This document shows, in pieces, positions 8,511 through 16,847 of a stretch of 41,784 bases of DNA. The position numbers were made by a program, and so were the translations under genes. Location: assembly GCF_021731785.1 (NCBI RefSeq), contig NZ_JAKFWS010000101.1, forward strand, positions 1 to 41,784, given 5' to 3'. A model generated the notes under the pieces. The model worked only from the letters and a program-made list of their open reading frames with translations. It did no database searches and was not told where the DNA came from. Each line of letters begins with the position of its first letter. The stretch's first letter is position 1. The DNA is from Methylocystis sp. (GTDB lineage: Bacteria; Pseudomonadota; Alphaproteobacteria; Rhizobiales; Beijerinckiaceae).

Positions 8511-8882
8511 CTAGGCTTTCTTGGTTTCGACGCGCTCGGCGATGCGAGCGGACTTGCCCCGGCGGTCGCGCAGATAATAGAGCTTGGCGCGGCGCACCTT
8601 GCCGCGGCGCACGAGCTTGATCGAGTCGATCAGCGGCCCATGAAGCGGGAACACGCGCTCGACGCCCTCGCCATAGGAAATCTTGCGGACGGTGAAGCTC
8701 TCGTTCAGCCCGCCGCCCTGGCGGGAGATGACGACGCCCTCATAGGCTTGCACGCGCGAGCGCTCGCCTTCCTTCACCTTGACATTGACGATGACCGTAT
8801 CGCCCGGACGAAACTCCGGGATCTTCTTGCCCTCGATGAGCTTGGCGGCGTGTTCCGCCTCGAGCAGCTCGATAATGTTCAT
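8511..8882 (-). CDS. rplS: 50S ribosomal protein L19
   Basis: L19 sits at the 30S-50S interface of the ribosome. The 123-residue protein has the family features in order: an N-terminal IIELLEAEH helix, the [20 protein letters not shown] strand region, [21 protein letters not shown], and the basic C-terminus [20 protein letters not shown]. The ATG at 8882 has AGGAG upstream; the longer in-frame reading adds an unconserved Arg/Ser-rich segment. The usual rpsP-rimM-trmD partners are not upstream here, so the gene probably has its own promoter in the 8883-9118 gap. Confidence 0.97.
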   Translation of the reverse strand: MNIIELLEAEHAAKLIEGKKIPEFRPGDTVIVNVKVKEGERSRVQAYEGVVISRQGGGLNESFTVRKISYGEGVERVFPLHGPLIDSIKLVRRGKVRRAKLYYLRDRRGKSARIAERVETKKA

Positions 8883-9118
8883 CACGTAAACTCCTGCCGT
8901 TTCGTCTTGGCCGCTTGGCCGACGAGCGTTTCGGGACGCTGTTCTAGTTGAGGCCCGGTCCATAGCCGAAAGGCCGCCGCTTGTCGAGCCAGCAGCCGCC
9001 GATAGATGCTCGTCGCCAGCGCGCGGAAATCAGCGATCGTCACAGATATTCCTGATGACGGTGTTATATAGTCCCCTCGGGGGCGCTGGCGTTTCAAACG
9101 AAGACGGAGAGACGCGAA

Positions 9119-9508
9119 ATGACCCAGCACGAAGAGCGGCGCAATGACAGCGCACCGGCCCGCGCATCGCAAGAAGCTGCGGAAGGCCGGCGGCGGCTGG
9201 ACGATTTCACCGAGACGCGCGACGAGATTTGGGATTGTGTGCAGGACGCCAATCGCGTCTGGGCGGCGCATATGCAGCAGGAAGCGGCTCTGACGGCGGA
9301 GCTTGCCTCAAAGCTTGCGGCGTCGCGTTCGCTCTCCGACACCGCGGCCGCTCTCCAGGATTGGACGAGCAAGCACGTCGAACTGACGACAGAGGATACT
9401 CGACGCCTGTTCTCCGACGCGCAGCAGATGTTCAGCGCAGGCGCGCGCTTCTGGACAATTTCCGCCCAAATCCCGAGCCCCGAAAGCGCCGCACGGCTTG
9501 CGTCGTAG
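9119..9508 (+). CDS. Phasin-like small helical protein
   Basis: The 129-residue protein is predicted almost entirely helical and has no signal peptide. Its centre, ASKLAASRSLSDTAAALQDW followed by TSKHVELTTEDTRRL, has the rhythm of phasin-family proteins, which coat polyhydroxyalkanoate granules. Phasins usually show this residues-in-a-row pattern of SRS-x-ALQ-x-W and a following amphipathic helix. GGAGA precedes the ATG. PHB storage is common in type II methanotrophs, so this role is plausible but not proven. A stress-related helical protein is the alternative. Confidence 0.55.
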   Translation: MTQHEERRNDSAPARASQEAAEGRRRLDDFTETRDEIWDCVQDANRVWAAHMQQEAALTAELASKLAASRSLSDTAAALQDWTSKHVELTTEDTRRLFSDAQQMFSAGARFWTISAQIPSPESAARLAS

Positions 9509-9520
9509 CGCGGGTCGAAA

Positions 9521-9542
9521 CGGAAGCCCTTAGCGGCTTCCG
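9521..9542 (+). terminator. Possible terminator hairpin after the phasin-like gene
   Basis: CGGAAGCC (9521-9528) pairs with GGCTTCCG (9535-9542) around a six-base loop, 12 bases after the stop. The sequence that follows (CTTCATCC) is only weakly T-rich, so termination may be incomplete or factor-dependent. Confidence 0.45.
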
Positions 9543-9681
9543 CTTCATCCCCGATGCGATGCGGACGGGAGATGTCGAAAGTTTAATCGGCCGCGCTTGC
9601 GCCTGGGCCTTGGCGGCGTTTTGTTGCGGGGCCATATGATCTGCGCCGCGCCTTTGAGGGCGGCGACAATGGAGAACCCCT

Positions 9682-10404
9682 ATGTCACCGGAAGAACGCC
9701 AACTTATCGCGGGTCTGTTCGAGCGCACGAAGGGCGCCGCCTCGACGCCGCGCGACCGGGAGGCGGAAGCTTTCATCAACGAACAGATCAAGGCCCAGCC
9801 TGCCGCGCCCTATCTCCTGGCGCAGACCGTGATCGTGCAGGACCAGGCGTTGCAAGGCGCCAACGCGCGCATCGAAGAGCTCGAAGCGCACGTGCAGGAG
9901 CTTGAGTCGAAGCCTGCCGGCGGCTTCCTCGGCGACCTGTTCGGGGGCGGGTCCCGTCCGGGACCGCAAAACCCCTCCCAGCCGGCGCGTCCGAGCGGAC
10001 CTTGGGGCGCTCAAGGCGCCCAGCAGGGCGGCATGAACCCCGTGGCGGGCGGCTACGCGCCGCAGGGCTGGGGTCAGCAGCAGCCTCCGGCTGAAAGCGG
10101 CGGCTTCCTGAGGGGCGCGCTCGGCACCGCCGCAGGCGTGGCGGGCGGCGTCCTGCTTGCCGACGGCATCCGCAGCCTTTTCACCCATGGCGCCGGCTAT
10201 GGCGGGATGGGCAACCTTGGCATCGGCTCCGGCTTTGCGCCGGCCGGCGGCGACACGGTCATCAACAACTACTACGGCGACCAGTCCGGCGCGACTGACG
10301 CCGGCTATGACGACGCCGGAGGGACGCAGGACGCCGACTACGACCCCGGCTACGACGACGGCGGCGGCTTCGACAGCGGCGGCGACGGCGGCTTCGACGT
10401 CTAA
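9682..10404 (+). CDS. DUF2076 family protein
   Basis: The 240-residue protein begins MSPEERQLIAGLFERTK and continues with the helical DUF2076 N-terminal domain (residues 1-75), including a heptad-like IEELEAHVQELE. The middle is Gly/Pro/Gln-rich. A hydrophobic Gly/Ala stretch, LRGALGTAAGVAGGVLLADG, near residue 145 resembles a membrane-inserting or glycine-zipper segment. The tail is Asp/Gly-rich with repeated GYDD and GGGFDSGG. This is the standard architecture of DUF2076 proteins, described as periplasmic ligand-binding sensor-like but functionally unknown. A strong terminator follows at once. Confidence 0.85.
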   Translation: MSPEERQLIAGLFERTKGAASTPRDREAEAFINEQIKAQPAAPYLLAQTVIVQDQALQGANARIEELEAHVQELESKPAGGFLGDLFGGGSRPGPQNPSQPARPSGPWGAQGAQQGGMNPVAGGYAPQGWGQQQPPAESGGFLRGALGTAAGVAGGVLLADGIRSLFTHGAGYGGMGNLGIGSGFAPAGGDTVINNYYGDQSGATDAGYDDAGGTQDADYDPGYDDGGGFDSGGDGGFDV

Positions 10405-10412
10405 CAAGACAA

Positions 10413-10437
10413 CCTCCCGGCCCCAAGGGCCGGGAGG
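10413..10437 (+). terminator. Terminator hairpin after the DUF2076 gene
   Basis: CCTCCCGGCCC (10413-10423) pairs perfectly with GGGCCGGGAGG (10427-10437) around CAA. AGTTCTTG follows. It begins nine bases after the stop codon. Confidence 0.8.
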
Positions 10438-10556
10438 AGTTCTTGCATTTGGCGCCCTGTGCGCCAGCGCACCGCGACTCCTCGAGCGGCGCTATAGGGT
10501 CCGACCATCCGCTGATCTGGCGGATGTACAGGCCCAGCGCCAACGGGGAACTCGCC

Positions 10557-10904
10557 ATGATCCGCTCAATGAACGGCACGCAACGCAAGACAAGGACCAG
10601 CTTCGCCTCGCGGCCGGTGCGCGTCGCGCTCGCAATGAAGATCGCCTTCGCGATCCTCGCCGCCAACGTCAGCTTCGCCGCCGCCAAGGCCTTCCTCGTC
10701 AAGTCGCCGGAATCGCAGCCTGCTCGCGTCGCCGCGGCCGCCTCGCCGGTGCAGCCGTTCATCCTTCCCGTCGACTGGCAGGAGCCGACGACGGTCGCGC
10801 AGTCCGATCCCGCGCAGAATTGCCATGGCGTCTTCGTCGAGACTGACGAAGGCTATGGCGTGCGCGGACGGGCCATCCGCTTCGTCTGCCGAAAGGCGCT
10901 GTGA
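10557..10904 (+). CDS. Small exported protein of unknown function
   Basis: The 115-residue product has a basic N-terminus followed by a hydrophobic segment (ALAMKIAFAILAANVSFAAA), which suggests an uncleaved anchor or signal. The exported part is Pro/Ala-rich, then ends in a compact section with two Cys: NCHGVFVETDEG and IRFVCRKAL. These could form a disulfide in the periplasm. GGGGAA lies upstream of the ATG at 10557. The stop TGA overlaps a GTG (GTGA) that would be the natural start of the following L,D-transpeptidase gene, so the two were probably a coupled pair. Confidence 0.6.
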   Translation: MIRSMNGTQRKTRTSFASRPVRVALAMKIAFAILAANVSFAAAKAFLVKSPESQPARVAAAASPVQPFILPVDWQEPTTVAQSDPAQNCHGVFVETDEGYGVRGRAIRFVCRKAL

Positions 10905-12468
10905 CGGTCGCAGGAGTTTCGAGTCAGGTTTCGCGTATCGCTCCGCAGCCGGGTCGCCCCATTCGCCGTTCTAGCCGCCCTGCTCGCCGGCCCCGGGATG
11001 GCGCAAATGTCGAGCGCCTCGAGCGATGCGCCCGCCTCAAGAGAAATGGAGCGCAAGGCGCCGCCAGCGATGGAACGCGAGCCGTCAGACCAGTCTTCGG
11101 CCGACGCGCAGCGAGAAGTTGATGAGCAGCAGCGGATCGATGAGCGCCAGCGGGTCGAGGAACGGCGGCGGCTCGATGAGCAGCAGGCTACCGACGCGCG
11201 TCAAGCGATCACCGACGCGCTGCAAAGCTGGACGAATGAAGAGCCGCGCGTCGACCGAGAGGCCAAGCGGTCGGAGATCGCCGCCTTTTACAAGAAGCGC
11301 CATTCCGCGCCGCTCTGGCGGGCCGAGGACGGCTTCACGGAGTCCGCGAAGAGCGCGATGGGCGCCCTGCGCGAAGCTGATCGTGACGGCTTGCGCGTTG
11401 AGGCTCCGGAGGAGACGTCTCGCTGGAGCGCCGCCGCCGAACTCGCCCTGTCCGAGTCTGTCGCCGATTATGCGGCGCAGGCGAGCGGCGCCAGAGTCGA
11501 TCCCGAAAAGATTTCCGACGAAATCAGAAATCGCCCTAAGGTCGCGAAGCCAGCGCAAGCGCTAGACGCCGTCGCCGGCGCTGGGCGCGATGCCGGCGCG
11601 CGTCTCGCCGCCTTCAATCCGCACCATCCAGCCTACGCCGCTTTGCGCGTGAAGCTCGCCGAATTGCGCGCCGCGCGTGCGCATCCGAAGCGCGAGGCGA
11701 GCACGGCCCGCGCTTCGGACACGGGATCGATCACGAATTTCGCGTCGCTTCCGGAAGCCAAGGCGAAGCGCGTCGAGGCGGAGATCATCGCCAATATGGA
11801 GCGGTGGCGCTGGGCGCCGCGCGAAATGGCCGGGACGCGACTTGAAGTCAACATTCCGCAGTTCGAAACCAAATTCACGCGCGACGATCGCCTCGTGCAG
11901 CGCGCGCGTGATCGTTGGGAAGCCCAAAACGCCGACCCCGGTTTTCTCGGACGAGATGCGATACATCGTCATCAATCCGACCTGGAACGTTCCCGAGTCG
12001 ATCGTCGAGAACGAGCTGGAGCCCAAAACCGGCGGAAAGCTCTCCAAGCTTCGCGCGCGCGGATACAAGGTGACCTACCGCAACGGCCGCGCCATCGTTC
12101 AGCAGCCGCCGGGCGAGAAGAACGCGCTCGGCCGGGTGAAATTCGTATTTCCCAACGACCTTCTGGTCTACATGCACGACACGCCGCAGAAAAAACTCTT
12201 CGCACAAGCGAAGCGCGCGTTCAGCCACGGGTGCGTACGCGTGCAAGACCCGTTCAAGCTCGCCGAAGAAGTGGTCGGAAGTCCAGACTACGACGAAAAG
12301 CGGTTGCGCGCCCTGATCGGCAAGAAGGAGCATCGCATCAATCTTGCCAAGCCGATACCGGTTCACATCCAGTATTTCACCGCCGTGGTTGACGACGATG
12401 GCGCGCTGAAGCTTTACGACGATCTGTACGGCTATTCGGCAAAGGTGCGCGAGGCGCTTGCTCTGTAG
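10901..12468 (+). pseudogene. L,D-transpeptidase (YcbB/ErfK type), frameshifted
   Basis: The gene would form 3-3 peptidoglycan cross-links in the periplasm. The reading from 10998 shows a Glu/Arg/Gln-rich coiled coil (about 35-70) and a scaffold-type region around AFYKKRHSAPLWRAEDGF, up to FTRDDRLVQRAR. The homologous continuation VIVGKPKTPTPVFSDEMRYI, then NPTWNVP and the catalytic SHGCVR, lies in the next frame and runs to 12468. The switch falls in a GCGCGCGCG tract at 11900-11908, consistent with loss of one CG pair or gain of one base. A second break is likely near the start: the hydrophobic signal FAVLAALLAGPGMAQ (about 10957-11003) has no start codon in its own frame, whereas the GTG at 10901 is in another. 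Assembly errors could also explain this. Confidence 0.75.
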
Positions 12469-13155
12469 CTACGCTGTCGAAGCGAGCCGCGCCACCTGGC
12501 GCCGCAATTCGTCCTGCGCGCGCACGAGATTTTCATGCGCTTGCGCGCTCCACAACTTTCGTGTCTCGTCGCGCCGAAAAAGCTCATCTCCGCGCGCAGC
12601 GAACGTGTCGATCATCTGCAGTCGTCCGAGGCAAAACAGCGGCTCAGGCACCCAGTTGTATTCGAAGCGAAGCTGTTCGAGATTTCGCGCGAATGTGGGC
12701 CATGGCGCGCCGAGCGAGGAGAGATCGAGATCAAGAAACAGATCGAGGTCGCGGGCGAAGCCGGGATAATGCTCGGTCGTTGGGCCCGCATCGAGGTGGT
12801 TGGCCGTCGCCATGATCAGATCATGAATCGCCTCGGATTCCATACGATCGAATTTGGAGTGGCGCTCGAACGCCTCCGCGCTGGCGCGAACGTTTTCTGC
12901 ATCAGGACGGAGCAGACCGTCGCTGTCGCGCGTGACATAAACTGCGTCGTGCCAGAAGATCGCGGCGGCGATCAGGTCGGGCCGCAGGGCCAGCGACTTA
13001 AGGTGGTCGAGCTTCGCCAGCAGATCGCCGATATGGCCCCAATCGTGATATCCGCGTTGCGGTTCGCGATAGGCGGCGTCCAGCGCCGCGAAGGCGTTCG
13101 GGTCGTGATTCGATGCGATCAGGTCCCAATAAGTCTTTACCAGATTTGAGATCAT
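12469..13155 (-). CDS. HD-domain metal-dependent phosphohydrolase-like protein
   Basis: The 228-residue protein contains YHDWGHI followed about 40 residues later by FWHDAVYV. These are the spaced His and His-Asp metal ligands of the HD superfamily (the COG4339 type, predicted phosphohydrolases of unknown substrate). A later IHDLIMATANH supplies further candidate ligands. The ATG at 13155 gives a usual family N-terminus (TYWDLIASNHDPNAF). A longer frame reaching 13257 would overlap the cyclase end and looks unconserved. It may be co-transcribed with the cyclase upstream. Its stop abuts the stop of the convergent L,D-transpeptidase gene. Confidence 0.8.
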   Translation of the reverse strand: MISNLVKTYWDLIASNHDPNAFAALDAAYREPQRGYHDWGHIGDLLAKLDHLKSLALRPDLIAAAIFWHDAVYVTRDSDGLLRPDAENVRASAEAFERHSKFDRMESEAIHDLIMATANHLDAGPTTEHYPGFARDLDLFLDLDLSSLGAPWPTFARNLEQLRFEYNWVPEPLFCLGRLQMIDTFAARGDELFRRDETRKLWSAQAHENLVRAQDELRRQVARLASTA

Positions 13156-13235
13156 GCGCGAGTAGAGATCCTGAGAGAAAACGTAACGCTTGCGACTACA
13201 CGGTGGACGAGAAAAAACGCGATCGGACGAAGCCC

Positions 13236-15458
13236 TCACTTGCTCGAAAGCTTCCATACCGAAGACCAGTTAACCTGCAACCCCTCCCGCGCCAGCATTA
13301 GATATCGCTCCTCCAAAGCGACATAGAGAGCCAGCCAAGGCTCGGGAACCGATTTCGCCAACGCCGAAGCGCGCTCGGCGGCGACCTCGAATCGGCCCGA
13401 CTCATAATCTTGGCGCATGAGATCGTGCGCATTGTGCCAGCGCACATACGAGTCGGAACCGGCCACGCCGCTATCGCCGGCGATCGCAAAAACGTGAGTG
13501 GCCTCGCTTTTTCCAACCACTTGGACTCGTCCAAGATCGATCCAGGCGAAGTCGGGCGCCGCGTCGCGCACTGCGCCTGACGCGACAATGTCCGTCTGAA
13601 ACGCCTTGCTGGCGCCTTCGAGCCTTGACGCAAGGTTCACAGTGTCGCCGAGGATCGAATAGTCGAAGCGGCGGATCGACCCCATATTGCCGACGCTGCA
13701 CGGCCCGAGATGGAGGCCGAGCCCCATCGCGGCGGGCTGAGCGTCATGGCCTGAGGTTGCTGCGGCGGCGGCGCGCCGCTTGTTGAGACCAATGAGAGCA
13801 TCTCGCATCATCAGCGCGGCCCGCACTGCTTTGCGCGGATGATCGTCGATGTCGAGCGGCGCGTTCCAGAAGGCGAGCACAGCGTCGCCCATGTATTTGT
13901 CGACCGTCCCTTCCTGTTCGAGGATGGCGTCGGTCATCGGCGTCAGATAATCGTTCATGAACTGTGTGAGTTCGCGTGCGCTCATGCCTTCCGAAATGCG
14001 AGAAAAATTGCGCAGGTCCGAAAACAGCACGGTCAGTTCACGCGTCTCGCCTCCAAGCACCAAACGATCCGGATGTTCCGCAAGACGGTCAACGACAGCA
14101 GGGGCGACGAATTTGCCGAAGGCCTGACGCACGTGGCGGCGCGCCGACGTTTCGGCGCGCCAGAGCGTGACGGCGCCGAAGAGATAGCCCCCGACCATCG
14201 CGAGACTCGGATAGGCTGGATCGAGCAGCAGGCCGTGACGATCGAACAGATAAAACGCGCCGGCGAAAAGCCCGACGACGATGAGCGGCGCGGCCGCCGC
14301 CGAGACGAGCGGCGGCGCGACATAGAGCAGACCCATAATCAACACGAACGCAAGCGCGGCGACGACGAACTCCAGTCCCGGCGCCCAGTCCGGTCGCGCC
14401 AGCAGCGCGCCAGCGGCGATTGACTCGACGATCTGCGCGTGCACGTCCACGCCGGGCGCCACCGGCTCCAATGGAGTCGCGCGGACGTCGCCGAGCCCCG
14501 TCGCCAGCGCGCCAATGAAGATGATGCGTCCCTCGATTTGATCACGTCCGACGCGACGTTCGAGTACGTCCTTGGCGGAAATGTCACGCGCGGCGGCGCC
14601 GTGCGAATAGCGCGGCCGAACCTCTGCATTGGGCCCAGTGTCGATTTCGAAGGCGCCGACCTTGATCGCGTTCACGCCGGTCTGCTTGCCGAAAGCCGTC
14701 TGCCCGCTGGCGTTTGAAGAGCGGATCACGATCGCCGACTCGCCCTGCGCGATGCGCAGGGCTTCGAGCGCCAGCGAAGGCATCAGGACGTCGCCGGCGC
14801 GCGTGACGAGCGGCACCCGGCGAACGATCTGGTCGTGATCCGGCAGCCAGTTTGTCGCGCCAAGCCCCTGCGCCGCATCGGCAAGCCGCCGCTCCGGCCC
14901 AACCGCGCCGGCAAAGGAGGCGAGGAATGGCGCAGGATCGTCGCCGGCGATCGCCAACCCCGATTTCGTCGGCAGCGGCGCAACGACAGCGTCCGTAAGA
15001 GTGACTCCGAGCGTCGCCGGCGCCCGCGACAGCGCTTCGGCGAAAAGCTGGTCGCCGCCCGGCGCCTTGGCGACGAGCTTCGCCACCTCGGCGCGGGCGC
15101 GGGCGTCGGAGATTGCGTCGAGGAGTTGGGACGCTCCCGCGCGATCCGGCTCCGCGAAGATGAAGTCGAAGGCGATGGACGCCGCGCCCAATTCGCGCAG
15201 CCGGTCGACGAGTTCCGCCAGCCGCGCCCGCGGCCAAGGCCATTGCCCATATGCGCTGAGACTTTTCTCGTCGACGCCGACGACCCGCGTGGGCGCCTCC
15301 GGATCATACGCGCGGGGAGCCAGACGCTGGAACGTGTCGAAGACGAAGTTACGCAGATCGTCGAGCGCCCGCGGCTGAATGACGCCCCAAGGGAAAATGA
15401 GCACCGCAGCGGCGATAAGCGCGAGAAGATAAGCGCGACGCCGGTTTAGCACATCCAC
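13236..15458 (-). CDS. CHASE2-domain class III adenylate cyclase
   Basis: The 740-residue membrane enzyme has TM1 at about 9-25, an extracytoplasmic CHASE2 sensor domain to about residue 340, three closely spaced membrane segments (about 365-435) and a C-terminal cyclase domain. The cyclase keeps the metal Asp in FSDLRNF, Lys and Asp in VDKYMGDAVLAFW (near 523), the adenine-selecting Asp in FDYSILGD, and Asn/Arg in TVNLASRLE. These indicate an active ATP cyclase. The start is GTG, at 15458 or at the GTG two codons later; both fit poorly spaced GAGG. It follows the FecR gene by 58 bases in the same direction, so an operon is likely. Confidence 0.9.
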   Translation of the reverse strand: MDVLNRRRAYLLALIAAAVLIFPWGVIQPRALDDLRNFVFDTFQRLAPRAYDPEAPTRVVGVDEKSLSAYGQWPWPRARLAELVDRLRELGAASIAFDFIFAEPDRAGASQLLDAISDARARAEVAKLVAKAPGGDQLFAEALSRAPATLGVTLTDAVVAPLPTKSGLAIAGDDPAPFLASFAGAVGPERRLADAAQGLGATNWLPDHDQIVRRVPLVTRAGDVLMPSLALEALRIAQGESAIVIRSSNASGQTAFGKQTGVNAIKVGAFEIDTGPNAEVRPRYSHGAAARDISAKDVLERRVGRDQIEGRIIFIGALATGLGDVRATPLEPVAPGVDVHAQIVESIAAGALLARPDWAPGLEFVVAALAFVLIMGLLYVAPPLVSAAAAPLIVVGLFAGAFYLFDRHGLLLDPAYPSLAMVGGYLFGAVTLWRAETSARRHVRQAFGKFVAPAVVDRLAEHPDRLVLGGETRELTVLFSDLRNFSRISEGMSARELTQFMNDYLTPMTDAILEQEGTVDKYMGDAVLAFWNAPLDIDDHPRKAVRAALMMRDALIGLNKRRAAAAATSGHDAQPAAMGLGLHLGPCSVGNMGSIRRFDYSILGDTVNLASRLEGASKAFQTDIVASGAVRDAAPDFAWIDLGRVQVVGKSEATHVFAIAGDSGVAGSDSYVRWHNAHDLMRQDYESGRFEVAAERASALAKSVPEPWLALYVALEERYLMLAREGLQVNWSSVWKLSSK

Positions 15459-15516
15459 CTCGCATCACGGTTACGCCGTCGTCGCAGCGCTCGGCAAGGC
15501 TGGCCAAGCCGCAGAA

Positions 15517-16836
15517 CTAGTCGCCAGGCCCATCGAGCGCAACAGGTCCGTCTCCTTGATCGTAGCCTCCGTAGCCGCCGCCATATTGTCCGCTGCCTCC
15601 GTGGTAGCCGCTGCCGCCGCCGTATTGGCCGCCGCCTTTCTGACCTTCGCCGCCGCCATGACTTCCTTCGCCCTGGCCGCCGCCATAATTGCCGCCTTGC
15701 CCGCCATCGGAATCGCCGCCTCGCCCGCTTTCACCGCCTGTGGATCCGCCGCCCTGGCCGCCTCCGCCCTGGCCGCCGCCGTACAGGCCGCCACCTTTTT
15801 GGCCTTCGCCGCCGCCATGACTTCCTTCGCCCTGGCCGCCGCCATAATTGCCGCCTTGCCCGCCTTCACCACCCTCGGATCCGCCACCGTGGCCACCCTC
15901 GCCATGACCGCCGTGACCGCCGTGACCGTGGCCGCCCTCGCCATGACCGCCGTGACCGCCGTGACCGTGGCCGCCCTCGCCGTGGCCGCCCTCGCCGTGA
16001 CCCCCGTGGTCGCCGCCGCCGTGATGGTCGTCATGTCCGCCTTGGCGCGCCGGCGTCGGCAGCGGCGCAGGCTGATTGTCGACATTGGCGCGGCTCTGGA
16101 CCAGCGCATTGCCGAACCATACAGGGCCAAGCGCGTCCAGCCCCGGCGGAGTCACGACGTCCGGCGGACGATCGTTGCCGAGCGCAAGATGCGCCTCCTC
16201 GCTCGTCGGCTCGCGTTTTGCGCCGCCGCGCTGCCTTTTGCCGCTCTCCAACGCCGCAATGATTTCGGCGATCTTTTCCGGCGGCACAAGGAAAGGCTCC
16301 GACACCGGGCCGCCGCGCGGCGCGCAAACGCCGTAACCGGAGCGCGTGAGCGTCTGCCCGCCTACGTCGATAAAGCCATATTGATGCACGACGAGCGTGC
16401 CGCACGAGCCGCCAATTTGAATCAGCGCCGTCCCGCCACGCACGCCGATCGATGCTGTCGGGGTTCGCAGCTTCGCCCCGCCCTCGTGACTGACGCCGCC
16501 GCCGACGAAGCGCATCACGCCCTTCGCCATCGACACGCCCTGCTGGCCGCGCCCGCCGCCGGAATAGACGAAGTCATCGATGGTGATCGCGCTGTTTCGG
16601 CCGACGGTCATCGTCGACGTATCGTTGAAGACAATCTGGGCGCTGCCTTGGGGACTGGTCTCGATGCGTTCGCGCCGCTGCACGCCAAGGCCGACCGAAA
16701 GCGAGCGCTTCGCCGCGCCCGGCGGCGTGCCATGCGCGGTCTGATTCACTGCGCCAACATTTCCGACATTATCTGCGAGCGCCTGGCCGGCGACGAGCGT
16801 CAGAACGGTTGTGGCGGCTGCGGAGAGCTTTTTCAT
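15517..16836 (-). CDS. FecR-domain exported protein with Gly/His-rich repeat tail
   Basis: The 439-residue protein has a signal peptide (cleavage after QALA near residue 21) and then a FecR-like beta domain to about residue 160, with the hallmark LRTPTASIGVRGGTALIQIG. Two Cys (GSCGT and GVCAP) may form a disulfide. After a proline-rich linker comes a tail of about 170 residues made of GGHGEGGHGHGGHGG-type and GGGQGEGSHGGGEGQKGGG repeats. The tail is likely disordered, and the many His could bind metal. GGAGACGATC before the ATG is a good ribosome-binding site. It lies between the TPR/outer-membrane gene (11 bases upstream) and the cyclase gene. Confidence 0.85.
   Translation of the reverse strand: MKKLSAAATTVLTLVAGQALADNVGNVGAVNQTAHGTPPGAAKRSLSVGLGVQRRERIETSPQGSAQIVFNDTSTMTVGRNSAITIDDFVYSGGGRGQQGVSMAKGVMRFVGGGVSHEGGAKLRTPTASIGVRGGTALIQIGGSCGTLVVHQYGFIDVGGQTLTRSGYGVCAPRGGPVSEPFLVPPEKIAEIIAALESGKRQRGGAKREPTSEEAHLALGNDRPPDVVTPPGLDALGPVWFGNALVQSRANVDNQPAPLPTPARQGGHDDHHGGGDHGGHGEGGHGEGGHGHGGHGGHGEGGHGHGGHGGHGEGGHGGGSEGGEGGQGGNYGGGQGEGSHGGGEGQKGGGLYGGGQGGGGQGGGSTGGESGRGGDSDGGQGGNYGGGQGEGSHGGGEGQKGGGQYGGGSGYHGGSGQYGGGYGGYDQGDGPVALDGPGD
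15644..15864. repeat. 62-bp direct repeat within the FecR-type gene
   Basis: The 62 bases at 15644-15705 recur identically at 15803-15864. The offset of 159 bases is an exact multiple of three, so both copies encode the same Gly/Gln/Ser segment. This suggests recent in-frame duplication or recombination. Confidence 0.9.
15901..15978. repeat. 39-bp tandem repeat, two perfect copies
   Basis: Identical 39-base units occupy 15901-15939 and 15940-15978 inside the FecR-type gene, followed by partial units to about 15993. Each unit encodes 13 residues of the Gly/His/Glu tail and keeps the frame. Confidence 0.9.
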
Positions 16837-16847
16837 GATCGTCTCCG

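Noticed and set aside
10998-12392. Reading the L,D-transpeptidase region as one intact 464-residue gene
   Set aside because: After about residue 304 this frame becomes Arg/Ala-rich without family resemblance, while the catalytic motif lies in another frame.
15471-16130. 219-codon minus-strand frame in the FecR tail region
   Set aside because: It is an alternative frame of the repeat tail. The in-frame duplications and the signal peptide support the FecR frame instead.
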